Shown: positions 24,655 through 32,303, counted from the first letter of the stretch. The stretch is 40,007 nt of DNA from Treponema sp. (GCA_031266175.1 JAISBN010000135.1:1-40007), one strand, 5' to 3'. The notes: generated by a model not told the origin, from the letters alone. Made by a program: numbers and translations.

Positions 24655-24672
24655 ATCATACTCCTCTATAGG

Positions 24673-24727
24673 AAGCAACGTCCCGCCGCTGCTTACGTTA
24701 ACCGGACATGAACACGAAGTGTTCATG
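24673..24727 (-). other. Two-hairpin intergenic RNA element, copy 2
   Basis: On the minus strand: hairpin 1 is CATGAACAC and GTGTTCATG around a TTC loop (24707-24727), preceded by TAGGAG overlapping the small gene's stop. Hairpin 2 is AAGCAGCG and CGTTGCTT around GCGGGA (24673-24694). CTATAGAGGAG and the DUF2318 start follow. Compared with copy 1, one pair in hairpin 1 changes from G-C to A-T while still pairing, and both second loops read GCGG(G)A. Confidence 0.7.
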
Positions 24728-24734
24728 CATACTC

Positions 24735-24821
24735 CTACTTTTTTCCCTTCATAAAAAGGGAAACAATGATAATGATCCCCGCAGGCAAAATACAGTGCCA
24801 GTGGCTGACAAGGAATTCCAT
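24735..24821 (-). CDS. Small membrane peptide, 28 residues
   Basis: A short frame starting MEFLVSHWHCILPAG, then a hydrophobic stretch IIIIVSLFM and a basic end KGKK. It has a very strong ribosome-binding site (AAGGAGGAATAGGG before ATG) immediately after the stop codon of the frame-corrected SafE-like gene, which supports translation. It would span the membrane once. His7, His9 and Cys10 could bind metal. No family is recognised. Its TAG forms part of the TAGGAG that begins the following hairpin element. Confidence 0.6.
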   Translation of the reverse strand: MEFLVSHWHCILPAGIIIIVSLFMKGKK

Positions 24822-24837
24822 CCCTATTCCTCCTTAT

Positions 24838-26657
24838 TCACCGGGCGCAGCAGGAAGCGGAGGGGCCCGCTTCAAAATACGATTCCGGATAGATTAGGGT
24901 TTCGTGGGCCGATACATCGGCGCGGACGGCGTCCGGATCGATGTTCCGCAGATCCTCCACGGCCTTGACATAACCGTAGAACACATTATCCACCGTGGAG
25001 AATTCAAAATCCCCTTCGGCGATAAACTGGATCCCGTTTTCCCCTGCTTCATGTCCACCGCGGTATAATATACCGGAAACAAGAGGCGGCTGTTTCCCGG
25101 ATCCAGGGAATCGTTAACAATGGTCCACAGTACCGGCAGGTTCTTCTGAACCGCCAGTACCGCCGGTTCAAAGCCCTCGTCGGTCAGGGCTGTGGACAGG
25201 GTCTGGAAGCGGCCGTCTTCGGACAGTTCCGCCACGGCGATGGCGCCGGAGGGGATGGTTACCCCCGCGGGAACGGGATCGGAGCCGGGATCGCTTTCCG
25301 CCGGGGCCTCTCCGGGGGCGGTGACGGTGATGGAGCTGCGGATCATTCCCATCCAGCAGCTGTAGTAAAACCTGCCGGTTTTTTCAGGAACAAACTCGAT
25401 GACGTTTTCTCCCGGCGCAAAGCGGTGTTCAACGCCGTATTCCTGGATGATCATCCGGTTGTTGCATCCGTTGATGCTTCCCCGGGGGGCGTCGATGGTC
25501 CACCTGACGGGGATGCCCTGCTGTACCGTGATGGCCGGGTAGCGTCCGGGGAGAAGGGTGGACTGTACTACCTGGTAATCTCCGTCAATCACCGGCTTAA
25601 AGGCCGCCGCGGTTTGGGGCCCCGGGGTGTTCCATATCCGGTCAAGAACATTGAAACCGGAAAGGTTCCAGCCGCCGGAAAACATCGTCAGCCCCAGGGC
25701 GGTAACGAGGATCGCCCCAAGCTTCATTACCCGGCCGGTAAAAACCCGTCCCCTGCCGCCGCCGCTCAGAAAGGAACCCAGCGCTCCCAGGCCGAACATC
25801 AGCGGGGAAGTTCCCAGGCCGAAGAGCAGCATGGAAAGGCCGCCCCGCAGGGGGCTCCCCGTGGAAAGGGCGTAGAGCTGCATAGCCTGGAGGGGGCCGC
25901 AGGGCATAAACCCGTTGAGGAGGCCGATCACCAGGGGCCCCTTCCCCCGGAGGCCGCTGATTTTTTCCGTCAAAAATTTCGGCGGCCGGGGCATGAAGCG
26001 CCTGAGGCCGGGGAAGAGGTCCAGCATGGTGATCCCCATGATCACCATAAAAATCCCCGCGGCAAGCTGGACCGCTCCCTGGAAGCGGCCGCTCAGGGAA
26101 ACCGCCTGCCCCGCCGCGCCCACGGCAGCCCCCACCGCCGTATAGGACAGGATCCTCCCCCCGTTGTACAGCAGGGCTGGAACCACGGCGGCCCGTTTTT
26201 TGTCCCCGGTTTCCGAAGTATCCCGGATACACTGGGAAAGGTTAATCCCCCCGCACATGGCGGCGCAGTGTACCGAACTGACCAGGCCGATGATAAAGAT
26301 AAGCCCGTAGCCCATGCCCGCTTCCGCCAGGGGAAAGGCCGAGGCCAGGCCCGAGGTACTGAAGTTCCGCAGCAGCATAAAGAGGGCCAGAATGATCGCC
26401 AGCGTCCCGGCGGTCCGCAGCGCCGTTCTGGAACCGTTTTGTTCCCCGCCCCCCAGGACCCGGTAATCCAGGCTTTCTATGGCTTCTACAATTCCGGAAA
26501 GGCTTATCACCCGGCCGTCGTAGGTAACGGCGGCGGTTCCCCTGCTATAACTAACCACCGCGTCCACGATTCCGCCGGTGTTTTTAAGCTTTCTTTCGAT
26601 CCGGTTCTGGCAGCTGGCACAGCTCATGCCGCCGATACGGAGCGTGGTGGTTTCCAT
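24838..26657 (-). CDS. HMA - SafE/TauE-type membrane - cupredoxin-like protein, with frameshift
   Basis: A heavy-metal domain at the N-terminus (GGMSCASC, Cys13 and Cys16), a six- or seven-span SafE/UreH-type domain with SSVHCAAMCGGI, and C-terminal cupredoxin-like domains (YYSCWMGM near residue 430). Such proteins occur with copper ATPases and probably deliver or sequester copper. The original frame ends at 24894 in a non-homologous, Ser/Arg-rich tail. Shifting by one base at the GGGGAAAA run (25037-25044) restores ENGIQFIAEGDFEFS and further residues ending ASCCAR at TGA 24838-24840, about 606 residues. The restored stop lies exactly before the next ribosome-binding site. One G is missing in the run, by mutation or sequencing error. 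Confidence 0.85.
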
Positions 26658-26686
26658 GGCCTCTCCTCATCCGCGAATATACCGTG

Positions 26687-26755
26687 ACATTGTGAGTAAA
26701 TTATGGGGATCGGGAAAAAGGTGAAAAAAGGATCCCCACAATTTTGACACAATGT
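26687..26755. promoter_or_regulatory. Concentric inverted repeats between the copper operon and the two-component genes
   Basis: ACATTGTG (26687-26694) is mirrored by CACAATGT (26748-26755), and GGGGATC (26705-26711) by GATCCCC (26731-26737). Both pairs have their centre at 26721. The right outer arm overlaps the promoter of the response regulator. A likely binding region for that regulator. Confidence 0.6.
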
Positions 26756-26761
26756 TATAGT
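26753..26761 (+). promoter_or_regulatory. Extended -10 promoter of the response regulator
   Basis: TGTTATAGT (TG, one base, TATAGT) ends 13 bases before ATG 26775. Transcription would start about 7 bases before the start codon. A TTGACA at 26744-26749 is too close to serve this -10. Confidence 0.55.
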
Positions 26762-26774
26762 ATCTTAAAACACC

Positions 26775-27521
26775 ATGAAGGAAAAACAGACGGTTTTAGT
26801 CATAGACGACGAACCCAAAATCCTGGAACTGGTTAAATCCTACCTTGAGATAAACGGATTTACAGCCCTCTGCGCCGGGAACGGTAAAGAGGCTCTCGAG
26901 TACTTTGAAGGAACAGGGCTTCCAGGAACCGTTCCAAGAAACGCCGTTCCCGGGAACGCCGTTTCCCTGATCCTGCTTGACCTGATGCTCCCCGACATGG
27001 CGGGGGAAGATTTTTGCCGGAAAGTCCGGCGGGTTTCCGGGGTCCCCATCATTATGATCACCGCAAAAGTGGAAGAGGAAGACATAATCCGGGGGCTCGG
27101 CATCGGGGCGGACGATTATGTCTGCAAGCCCTTTAGTCCCCGGCAGCTTATGGCCCGGGTACAGGCGGTGCTCCGGCGGAGCGCCGGGGCGGAACAGGGC
27201 GGCCGTTTCCTCTCCTGCGGGAATTTGCGCGCGGATACCGAAGGGCGGAGCGTCAGCCTGGGCGGAACAAAACTTGCCCTGACCCGGGACGAATACAGCA
27301 TCCTTACCCTGCTCCTGTCCCGGCGGGCCAAGATCTTTACCCGGGACGAGATTCTGGATCATATCAAGGGGAAAGGCTACGGCGGCTTCGATCGTTCCGT
27401 GGATACCCATATCAAAAACCTCCGGGCCAAGATCGGGGACGACAAGCGGGAGCCCAAATATATACAAACCGTGTACGGGATGGGGTACCGCCTGGGAGAC
27501 ATTGATGGCGCTGCGGATTAG
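26775..27521 (+). CDS. OmpR-family response regulator
   Basis: A 248-residue two-component regulator. Receiver domain: DDEPK acidic pair at 11-12, phosphoacceptor Asp69 in LILLDLMLPDM, Thr96 and Lys118 (CKPF). Winged-helix domain: about residues 150-240, ending YIQTVYGMGYRLGD. Asp69 is some 15 positions later than usual because of a Gly/Pro/Asn insertion at about 47-63, encoded by an imperfect palindrome. There is no Shine-Dalgarno and the leader would be only a few bases. The gene overlaps the histidine kinase gene by 17 bases and diverges from the copper operon, so a metal response is a fair inference. Confidence 0.93.
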   Translation: MKEKQTVLVIDDEPKILELVKSYLEINGFTALCAGNGKEALEYFEGTGLPGTVPRNAVPGNAVSLILLDLMLPDMAGEDFCRKVRRVSGVPIIMITAKVEEEDIIRGLGIGADDYVCKPFSPRQLMARVQAVLRRSAGAEQGGRFLSCGNLRADTEGRSVSLGGTKLALTRDEYSILTLLLSRRAKIFTRDEILDHIKGKGYGGFDRSVDTHIKNLRAKIGDDKREPKYIQTVYGMGYRLGDIDGAAD

Positions 27522-28989
27522 CCTGCAAAACCGCCTTACCCTGAGTTACGGATTGTTCATCAGCCTGGCTCTGGGAATTCTGGCCCTGGCGGTAAACCAG
27601 TTTACCGGCAAAGTGTTCAACCGCCTGGTCAGGGACAACATTGCCAGAACCAGCGGGGAAATCGCCCGGACCCTGGGGGATCAGTGGCGGCCCCTGGAAG
27701 ACCGTTTTGATGCCGGCGCGGTTGAAGCCATGGGCATGTACTTTGTTCACCAGGGATACATCGTCAGCCTGGAAGACGCCGCGGGACAGACGGTCTGGGA
27801 CGCCCGGTTCTGCGATATGGAACAGTGTACCGAAGTGATCAACAGTATTGCCTGGCGGATGGAAAACGAATACCGCCTGGACGGAGCCTTCCGGCGGGAA
27901 CGGTTCCCGGTACTGTACAACGGAAGAACCGTGGGCGCCGCGGCCATTGAAACCTACGGCCCCTTTTTCTACAGCGAAACCGAAGCGGGTTTCCTTGCTT
28001 CGGTCAACCGGCTCTTCACCGTCGCCGCGGCGCTTTTGACCCTGCTCAGCGTCATCATTTCGGCCCTGGTCTCCAGGACCATCGCCAGTCCGGTACTGAA
28101 GGCGGGAGCCGCGGCCCGGAACATTGCCGCCCTCCATTCCGGCGCGTTTCCCCGGTCCGGGGCGCCGGTACGGATCCGGGACAATTACCGTACCGCGGAA
28201 CTGGCGGATCTTTCCCGGTCCGTCAACGAACTGGCCGCGGAACTGGAGGCCGGCGAGCGGCGGCAGAAACAGCTGACCGCCGACATTGCCCACGAACTGC
28301 GCACCCCCCTTACCTGCCTTCAGGGGAACATTGAAGCGATGATCGACGGGGTGTTCAACTGTGACCGGGAGCGCCTTGAAAGCTGCCACGGGGAAATTAT
28401 CCGCCTGGCCAATCTGGTACAGGACCTGAATACCCTGACCAGCCTTGAATGGGAAAACCTGGTTTTGGACAAAACCGAATTTGATCTTTCGAAATTACTG
28501 CGAGTCACGGCAGATCAGTTCAGGGCCGCGGCCCGGGAAAAAGGAATCACCCTGAACTTGGAACTTGCGCCCTGCCTCGTCAGCGCCGACTATAACCGGC
28601 TTAAGCAGGTATTCATCAACCTCCTTTCCAACGCCGTCAAATATACCGACCGGGGCGGCGTCACCGTTACCCTGAAACAAGAAAAGCCCTCGGGAACCCC
28701 GCGGTCACCCGTAACCGTTTACATTGCCGACACGGGCATCGGTATCCCCGAGGAGGATCGCCCCTATATCTTTGACCGGTTCTACCGTTCCGACAAATCC
28801 CGGGCCCGCAGCACCGGCGGCGCCGGCATAGGCCTTGCCATTGCCGCCGCGATTACCGCCGCCCACGGCGGAACCATCACCGTCGAAAGCGTGGTAAAGC
28901 CGGGCGAAGCCCAAGATTTCGCCTTGGGCGGCGGGACAAAGTCCCCAGGCGTTGCCCCGGGCGGCGCTGTTTTTTGCGTCCGTCTGTGA
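27505..28989 (+). CDS. Sensor histidine kinase
   Basis: A 494-residue membrane kinase. Transmembrane segment 1 at about 13-32, a sensor region outside the inner membrane to about 165, transmembrane segment 2 at about 170-190, a HAMP-like linker, then the H-box IAHELRTPLT with His263, N-box NLLSNAVKYT, and G-boxes DTGIGIPEED and GGAGIGLAIA. ATG at 27505 follows GGGAG. Close to the C-terminus an insertion of about 20 residues (GEAQDFALGGG and on) sits between TITVESVVKPG and the final VFCVRL, encoded by a GCCCAAG/CTTGGGC hairpin. Partner of the preceding response regulator; the last bases carry the promoter of the next gene. Confidence 0.93.
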   Translation: MALRISLQNRLTLSYGLFISLALGILALAVNQFTGKVFNRLVRDNIARTSGEIARTLGDQWRPLEDRFDAGAVEAMGMYFVHQGYIVSLEDAAGQTVWDARFCDMEQCTEVINSIAWRMENEYRLDGAFRRERFPVLYNGRTVGAAAIETYGPFFYSETEAGFLASVNRLFTVAAALLTLLSVIISALVSRTIASPVLKAGAAARNIAALHSGAFPRSGAPVRIRDNYRTAELADLSRSVNELAAELEAGERRQKQLTADIAHELRTPLTCLQGNIEAMIDGVFNCDRERLESCHGEIIRLANLVQDLNTLTSLEWENLVLDKTEFDLSKLLRVTADQFRAAAREKGITLNLELAPCLVSADYNRLKQVFINLLSNAVKYTDRGGVTVTLKQEKPSGTPRSPVTVYIADTGIGIPEEDRPYIFDRFYRSDKSRARSTGGAGIGLAIAAAITAAHGGTITVESVVKPGEAQDFALGGGTKSPGVAPGGAVFCVRL

Positions 28990-28995
28990 TAGAAT
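28987..28995 (+). promoter_or_regulatory. Extended -10 promoter of the aldo/keto reductase, leaderless type
   Basis: TGATAGAAT combines the TGA stop codon of the kinase gene with a TG-extended TAGAAT. Six bases separate it from the ATG at 29002; no good -35 and no Shine-Dalgarno sequence were found. Confidence 0.5.
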
Positions 28996-29001
28996 CCTTC
29001 C

Positions 29002-30216
29002 ATGCAGTACCGTACCGGCAAGAAATCGGGGAACAGCCTTTCTGTTCTGGGCCTGGGATGCATGCGCTTTTCCCGGGGCAAGGCCGAAAGCATCGTCATG
29101 ACTTCCGTGAAAAGGGGAATAAATTACTTTGACACCGCCTGGATGTACCCGGGAAACGAAGAAGCCCTGGGCGCGGCGCTGAAAAAAAACCGGGTCCGGG
29201 ACAAGGTTTTTATCGCCACCAAGCTTCCCGTGATGCTGGTCAAAAAGCATGAAGACTGTAACCGGTTTTTTGCCGAAAGCCTTAAGCGCCTTAAAACCCA
29301 CTATATTGATTATTACCTGATGCACATGCTCACCGATTTGGCTTCCTGGGAATACCTGGTAAGCTTGGGCATCAGGGACTGGATCGCCGCGAAAAAGAAG
29401 GGGGGCGAAATCAAACAGATAGGCTTTTCGTTCCACGGCATGGGCGAAGAATTTATAAAGATCCTCGACGCCTACCCCTGGGACTTCTGCCAGATCCAGT
29501 ACAACTACAGCAACGAAAACTACCAGGCCGGTATACGGGGGCTTAAAAAAGCCGCCCAAACCATGCCGGTGATCATCATGGAACCCCTGTTGGGCGGCAA
29601 GCTTGCCGGCGGCCTTCCTTCCGCGGCCAAAGCCATCTTCCGCCGGGTCGGCGCCGCCGGCGCTGTCTCCGCCGCCACCGGAGAAGCCTCCGCCGCGTCC
29701 CCGGCGGCCTGGGGTCTGCGCTGGCTCTGGAACCAGGAAGAGACGACGGTGATCCTTTCGGGGATGACCGATCCCGCCCAGGTCGAGGAAAACGCCGCGC
29801 TGGCCGGCACCTGCGCGGCCGGTTCCCTTTCGGCGGAAGAACTGGAGGTCTACCGCCGGGTCCGGGATGTATTTAACGCTTCCTTTAGAATCCGCTGTAC
29901 CGGCTGCGCCTACTGCATGCCCTGCCCCCGGGGCGTCAACATCCCCGGCTGTTTTGCGGCGTACAACACATCCTTTGCCATCGGATGGGTTACGGGGATG
30001 CAGCAGTACATCACCAGCACCGCGGCGGTATCGGCCAAACCCTCGGGGGCGGTGAACTGTACCGCCTGCGGCGCCTGCGAAAGCCGCTGTCCCCAGAAAC
30101 TGTCCGTCATCTCGGGCCTTAAGCAGGTACGGGGGCGGATGGAGCCGCCGTTTGTACGGATTATCACAACGGTAGCGCGGAAGCTGCTGGGGCATGCCGT
30201 TCGCAGGACAGATTAA
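29002..30216 (+). CDS. Aldo/keto reductase with C-terminal 4Fe-4S ferredoxin domain
   Basis: A 404-residue protein. The barrel has the AKR tetrad Asp44, Tyr49, Lys74 and His108 (in MHML). The C-terminal part has CTGCAYCMPC (Cys299, 302, 305, 308) and CTACGACESRC (Cys353, 356, 359, 363), as in bacterial ferredoxin-type dicluster motifs. This family is common in anaerobes, and its electron partners and substrates are mostly unknown. An Ala/Ser/Gly-rich insertion lies near residues 216-236. It follows the histidine kinase gene by 12 bases, but has its own -10. Convergent with the XRE gene. Confidence 0.9.
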   Translation: MQYRTGKKSGNSLSVLGLGCMRFSRGKAESIVMTSVKRGINYFDTAWMYPGNEEALGAALKKNRVRDKVFIATKLPVMLVKKHEDCNRFFAESLKRLKTHYIDYYLMHMLTDLASWEYLVSLGIRDWIAAKKKGGEIKQIGFSFHGMGEEFIKILDAYPWDFCQIQYNYSNENYQAGIRGLKKAAQTMPVIIMEPLLGGKLAGGLPSAAKAIFRRVGAAGAVSAATGEASAASPAAWGLRWLWNQEETTVILSGMTDPAQVEENAALAGTCAAGSLSAEELEVYRRVRDVFNASFRIRCTGCAYCMPCPRGVNIPGCFAAYNTSFAIGWVTGMQQYITSTAAVSAKPSGAVNCTACGACESRCPQKLSVISGLKQVRGRMEPPFVRIITTVARKLLGHAVRRTD

Positions 30217-30270
30217 GAAAACTAGCGCTACAACCAGGAAGCATCCGCTCAATCCTCCGCGCCAGACATT

Positions 30271-30292
30271 GCCGCCCCCGGGAAACGGCGGC
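30271..30292. terminator. Hairpin between convergent genes
   Basis: GCCGCC (30271-30276) pairs with GGCGGC (30287-30292), six pairs, next to the stop of the XRE gene. No T-run, so termination is uncertain. Confidence 0.35.
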
Positions 30293-30294
30293 CG

Positions 30295-30603
30295 CTAATA
30301 CCCGCCGATAATCCTGGCCGCGGCTTCCCGGATTCTTTCGGTAATTTCCTTTTTTTCCGAATGGCTTAGTTTTCGCTTTTCATCTTTCCCCGAAGGTTCG
30401 TCCCTGAACAAAAACCAGGATTCGATACCCAGCGCGGCGGCAATCCGTTCCACCATATCCAGGGAAGGGCTTTTTTTCCCCGTCTCCAGTTCCGCAATAT
30501 AGGTTTGGGACGAACCGCACTCTTCCGCCAGCTGTAGTTGTGAATAGTTCCGCAGTTTCCGGTAGTCCCGCAGATTGGCAACAAAAAGCTCCTGAAGGGT
30601 CAT
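30295..30603 (-). CDS. XRE-family helix-turn-helix regulator
   Basis: A 102-residue protein with an HTH_3 domain in residues 8-65 (RKLRNYSQLQLAEECGSSQTYIAELETGKKSPSL), then a charged helical tail. It is divergent from a beta-barrel protein gene, and the 134 bases between hold several copies of an AGCGT(A/T)TT-like half-site arranged as inverted repeats, so autoregulation and control of the barrel gene are likely. An AAGG precedes the ATG. No ligand domain is present. Confidence 0.88.
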   Translation of the reverse strand: MTLQELFVANLRDYRKLRNYSQLQLAEECGSSQTYIAELETGKKSPSLDMVERIAAALGIESWFLFRDEPSGKDEKRKLSHSEKKEITERIREAAARIIGGY

Positions 30604-30616
30604 ACAAAACCTTTTT

Positions 30617-30651
30617 CAGCGTATTTTCCTGGTTTTACAGGCTAAACGCTG
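30617..30651. promoter_or_regulatory. Inverted repeat, candidate operator 1 for the XRE regulator
   Basis: CAGCGT (30617-30622) and ACGCTG (30646-30651) enclose CCTG/CAGG inner arms. It is next to the XRE start codon, so the RNA or DNA element could control its expression. Confidence 0.5.
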
Positions 30652-30660
30652 ATAAAAACA

Positions 30661-30689
30661 TTGACAAGCAACAAAGGGCATGTTATTAC
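30661..30689 (+). promoter_or_regulatory. Promoter of the beta-barrel protein gene
   Basis: TTGACA (30661-30666), 17-base spacer, TATTAC (30684-30689). Start near 30696, giving a leader of about 42 bases. Confidence 0.75.
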
Positions 30690-30694
30690 GGTTT

Positions 30695-30713
30695 AATACG
30701 CCTTTAGCGTATT
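30695..30713. promoter_or_regulatory. Inverted repeat, candidate operator 2
   Basis: AATACGC (30695-30701) and GCGTATT (30707-30713) around CTTTA, located at the expected transcription start. The arms share AGCGTATT with operator 1. Confidence 0.55.
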
Positions 30714-30737
30714 TTTATCTTAGCAAGGAGGGTTTTC

Positions 30738-31388
30738 ATGAAAAAGTTTAGTTTGATTGCGGCTTTTCTGATCGCGGGGTTTACCGCCGCCTATGCCCAG
30801 ACCGGGTTCTTTGCCGGCGCCAAGCTTGGCGCGGAGTTTGGTTTTAGCAAGCTGTCGGACGATGTAAAAAACTGGGCGGATAGCCTACCGGCTTCTTACG
30901 AGGAAAAATCAAAATTCGCCTTTACCCTGGGGGCCTACGGAGGATACGGTATAACCGACAAGTTCGCGGTTCTGGCGGAAATGGACCTGTACTTTGGTCA
31001 GGGGATTAAACTCGACTTTTCCATAGCCGAATATACGATAAGATATTCTTCCATGGACATCCCCATCCTGTTGCGCTACGCCTTTGTTCACAGCAAGGCG
31101 GCTTTTGGTCTCCAGGTTGGTCCCTATTTTTCCTTGCCCCTCAGCGCGGAAGAGGAGTTTTCCGGTTTCACCCAGTCAGGAACTAATACTGTTGACCTCG
31201 AGGGGATTAATTTTGGGGCGCTGGGCGGCTTGTTCCTGAGTTATCCCGCGGGACGGGGCCGTATTGTGGCCGATCTCCGGTTACTCTTTGATTTTACCCC
31301 TGTAAAGGACGTGGCTGGTTTTGAAGCATTATACCGCCGGGGAGTGGTCCTGACAGTAGGGTATGAGTATTCCTTTGGCGGCAGATAG
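30738..31388 (+). CDS. Outer-membrane beta-barrel protein (porin/OmpW-like)
   Basis: A 216-residue protein with a cleavable signal peptide (MKKFSLIAAFLIAGFTAAYA, then QTGFF). The rest alternates hydrophobic and polar residues with many aromatic residues at strand ends (GAYGGYGITDKFAVLAEMDLYFGQG), ending VVLTVGYEYSFGGR, a typical barrel terminus. It probably forms an eight-strand barrel in the outer membrane. AAGGAGG precedes the ATG. A regulator (XRE) diverges upstream, with operator-like repeats at the promoter. Its function cannot be read further. Confidence 0.8.
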   Translation: MKKFSLIAAFLIAGFTAAYAQTGFFAGAKLGAEFGFSKLSDDVKNWADSLPASYEEKSKFAFTLGAYGGYGITDKFAVLAEMDLYFGQGIKLDFSIAEYTIRYSSMDIPILLRYAFVHSKAAFGLQVGPYFSLPLSAEEEFSGFTQSGTNTVDLEGINFGALGGLFLSYPAGRGRIVADLRLLFDFTPVKDVAGFEALYRRGVVLTVGYEYSFGGR

Positions 31389-31410
31389 CGGATAGATCAG
31401 GCGGCCACGC

Positions 31411-31431
31411 TCCCGCGCCGGTTCCGCGGGA
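31411..31431 (+). terminator. Stem-loop after the beta-barrel gene
   Basis: TCCCGCG (31411-31417) pairs perfectly with CGCGGGA (31425-31431) around a 7-base loop, 23 bases after the stop. No T-run. Confidence 0.4.
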
Positions 31432-31519
31432 CGAGGTGCGCTTCTTTTTCACCCCGACGCTTTACTTTCCCCATAACAGAAGTTTCTTTCATTTTTCGCG
31501 ATATTTCTGTGAAATTCCC

Positions 31520-31548
31520 TTGACATGTTCCCGGTTCCCGGGTAGGAT
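31520..31548 (+). promoter_or_regulatory. Promoter of rex
   Basis: TTGACA (31520-31525), 17-base spacer, TAGGAT (31543-31548). The Rex operator begins 2 bases later, so bound Rex would cover the transcription start. Confidence 0.85.
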
Positions 31549-31550
31549 AA

Positions 31551-31568
31551 CTGTGAAATATTTCACAG
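31551..31568. promoter_or_regulatory. Rex operator
   Basis: CTGTGAAATATTTCACAG is a perfect palindrome matching the known Rex consensus TTGTGAAnnnnTTCACAA in its central TGTGAAATATTTCACA. Its position on the start site indicates NADH/NAD-controlled autorepression. Confidence 0.93.
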
Positions 31569-31577
31569 GAGTAATGC

Positions 31578-32303
31578 GTGGTCCAGATCCCCGAGCCGGC
31601 CAGGGAACGGCTCCTCCACATTGTACGGATCCTTGAAACGGCGTCCGGTTCGGGAAAAACCTTTACCTCCGGGGAGCTGGAGACCCTGACCGGCTGGCCG
31701 AGCCACACGATCCGTAAGGATATTTCCTACCTGGGGAACGATACAGAAGGCGCGGACGCGGCTCCCGGGGGTGAACGAGGGGCCGGCTATGCGCCGGGCC
31801 GGCTTATTCCCAGGATTAAGGAAGCCCTGGGCCTTACCCGGCGCAGGAAGTTCTGCGTCGTGGGTCTGGGCCGGCTGGGCTCGGCGTACCTGAATCTGGA
31901 CGCCGCCCTGCTGGATGAATTTGAACTGGCCGCGGGATTTGACATTAACGTAAACCGGGTTGAAATCCTCAAGTCCCCGGCGCCCCTGTATCCTGCCCAT
32001 AAAATGGGCGAAGTGATAGGCCGCCTGGGGATCGAGATTGCCCTGCTCTGCGTTCCCTCGGAGCAGGCCCAGGCTGCGGCGGAAAAATGCGCCGCCGCGG
32101 GGATTCGGGGCATTGTCAATTTTGCCCCCAGGGTTCTGGTCCTGCCGCCGGGGCCCGGCGGCGGACCCGTGATAGTCCGCAATGTATTTGTCGCCGGCGA
32201 GCTTCGAGCCCTGGCGGTAAAAATAGAAAACGGCCCGCAGGTCCCCGCCCCGGAGCTCCCCCGCGCAAGCGGGTTCTTGGGTACTAGACCCCACTGCGAG
32301 TAA
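31578..32303 (+). CDS. rex: Redox-sensing transcriptional repressor Rex
   Basis: A 241-residue Rex homologue. N-terminal winged helix (residues about 5-60, TFTSGELETLTGWPSHTIRKDISYLG), then a Rossmann domain with VVGLGRLGSAY near residue 97 that binds NAD(H), and the C-terminal dimer helix region. Rex releases DNA when NADH rises, typically derepressing fermentation and NADH-oxidising genes. The linker holds a small Gly/Ala insertion (EGADAAPGGERG), and the C-terminus is longer than the usual length of about 210. GTG at 31578 follows AGGAG; an ATG 4 bases upstream is out of frame. The Rex operator is in its own promoter, and serC follows 60 bases later. Confidence 0.93.
   Translation: MVQIPEPARERLLHIVRILETASGSGKTFTSGELETLTGWPSHTIRKDISYLGNDTEGADAAPGGERGAGYAPGRLIPRIKEALGLTRRRKFCVVGLGRLGSAYLNLDAALLDEFELAAGFDINVNRVEILKSPAPLYPAHKMGEVIGRLGIEIALLCVPSEQAQAAAEKCAAAGIRGIVNFAPRVLVLPPGPGGGPVIVRNVFVAGELRALAVKIENGPQVPAPELPRASGFLGTRPHCE

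Noticed and set aside
25037-25044. Programmed -1 frameshift at GGGGAAAA
   Set aside because: The zero-frame codons GGG AAA do not fit the X XXY YYZ slippery pattern well, and no downstream stimulator structure is evident; a one-base deletion or sequencing error is simpler.
28705-30252. 515-codon frame antisense to the histidine kinase end and aldo/keto reductase
   Set aside because: Codon composition is that of a shadow; the plus-strand frames hold all expected motifs.
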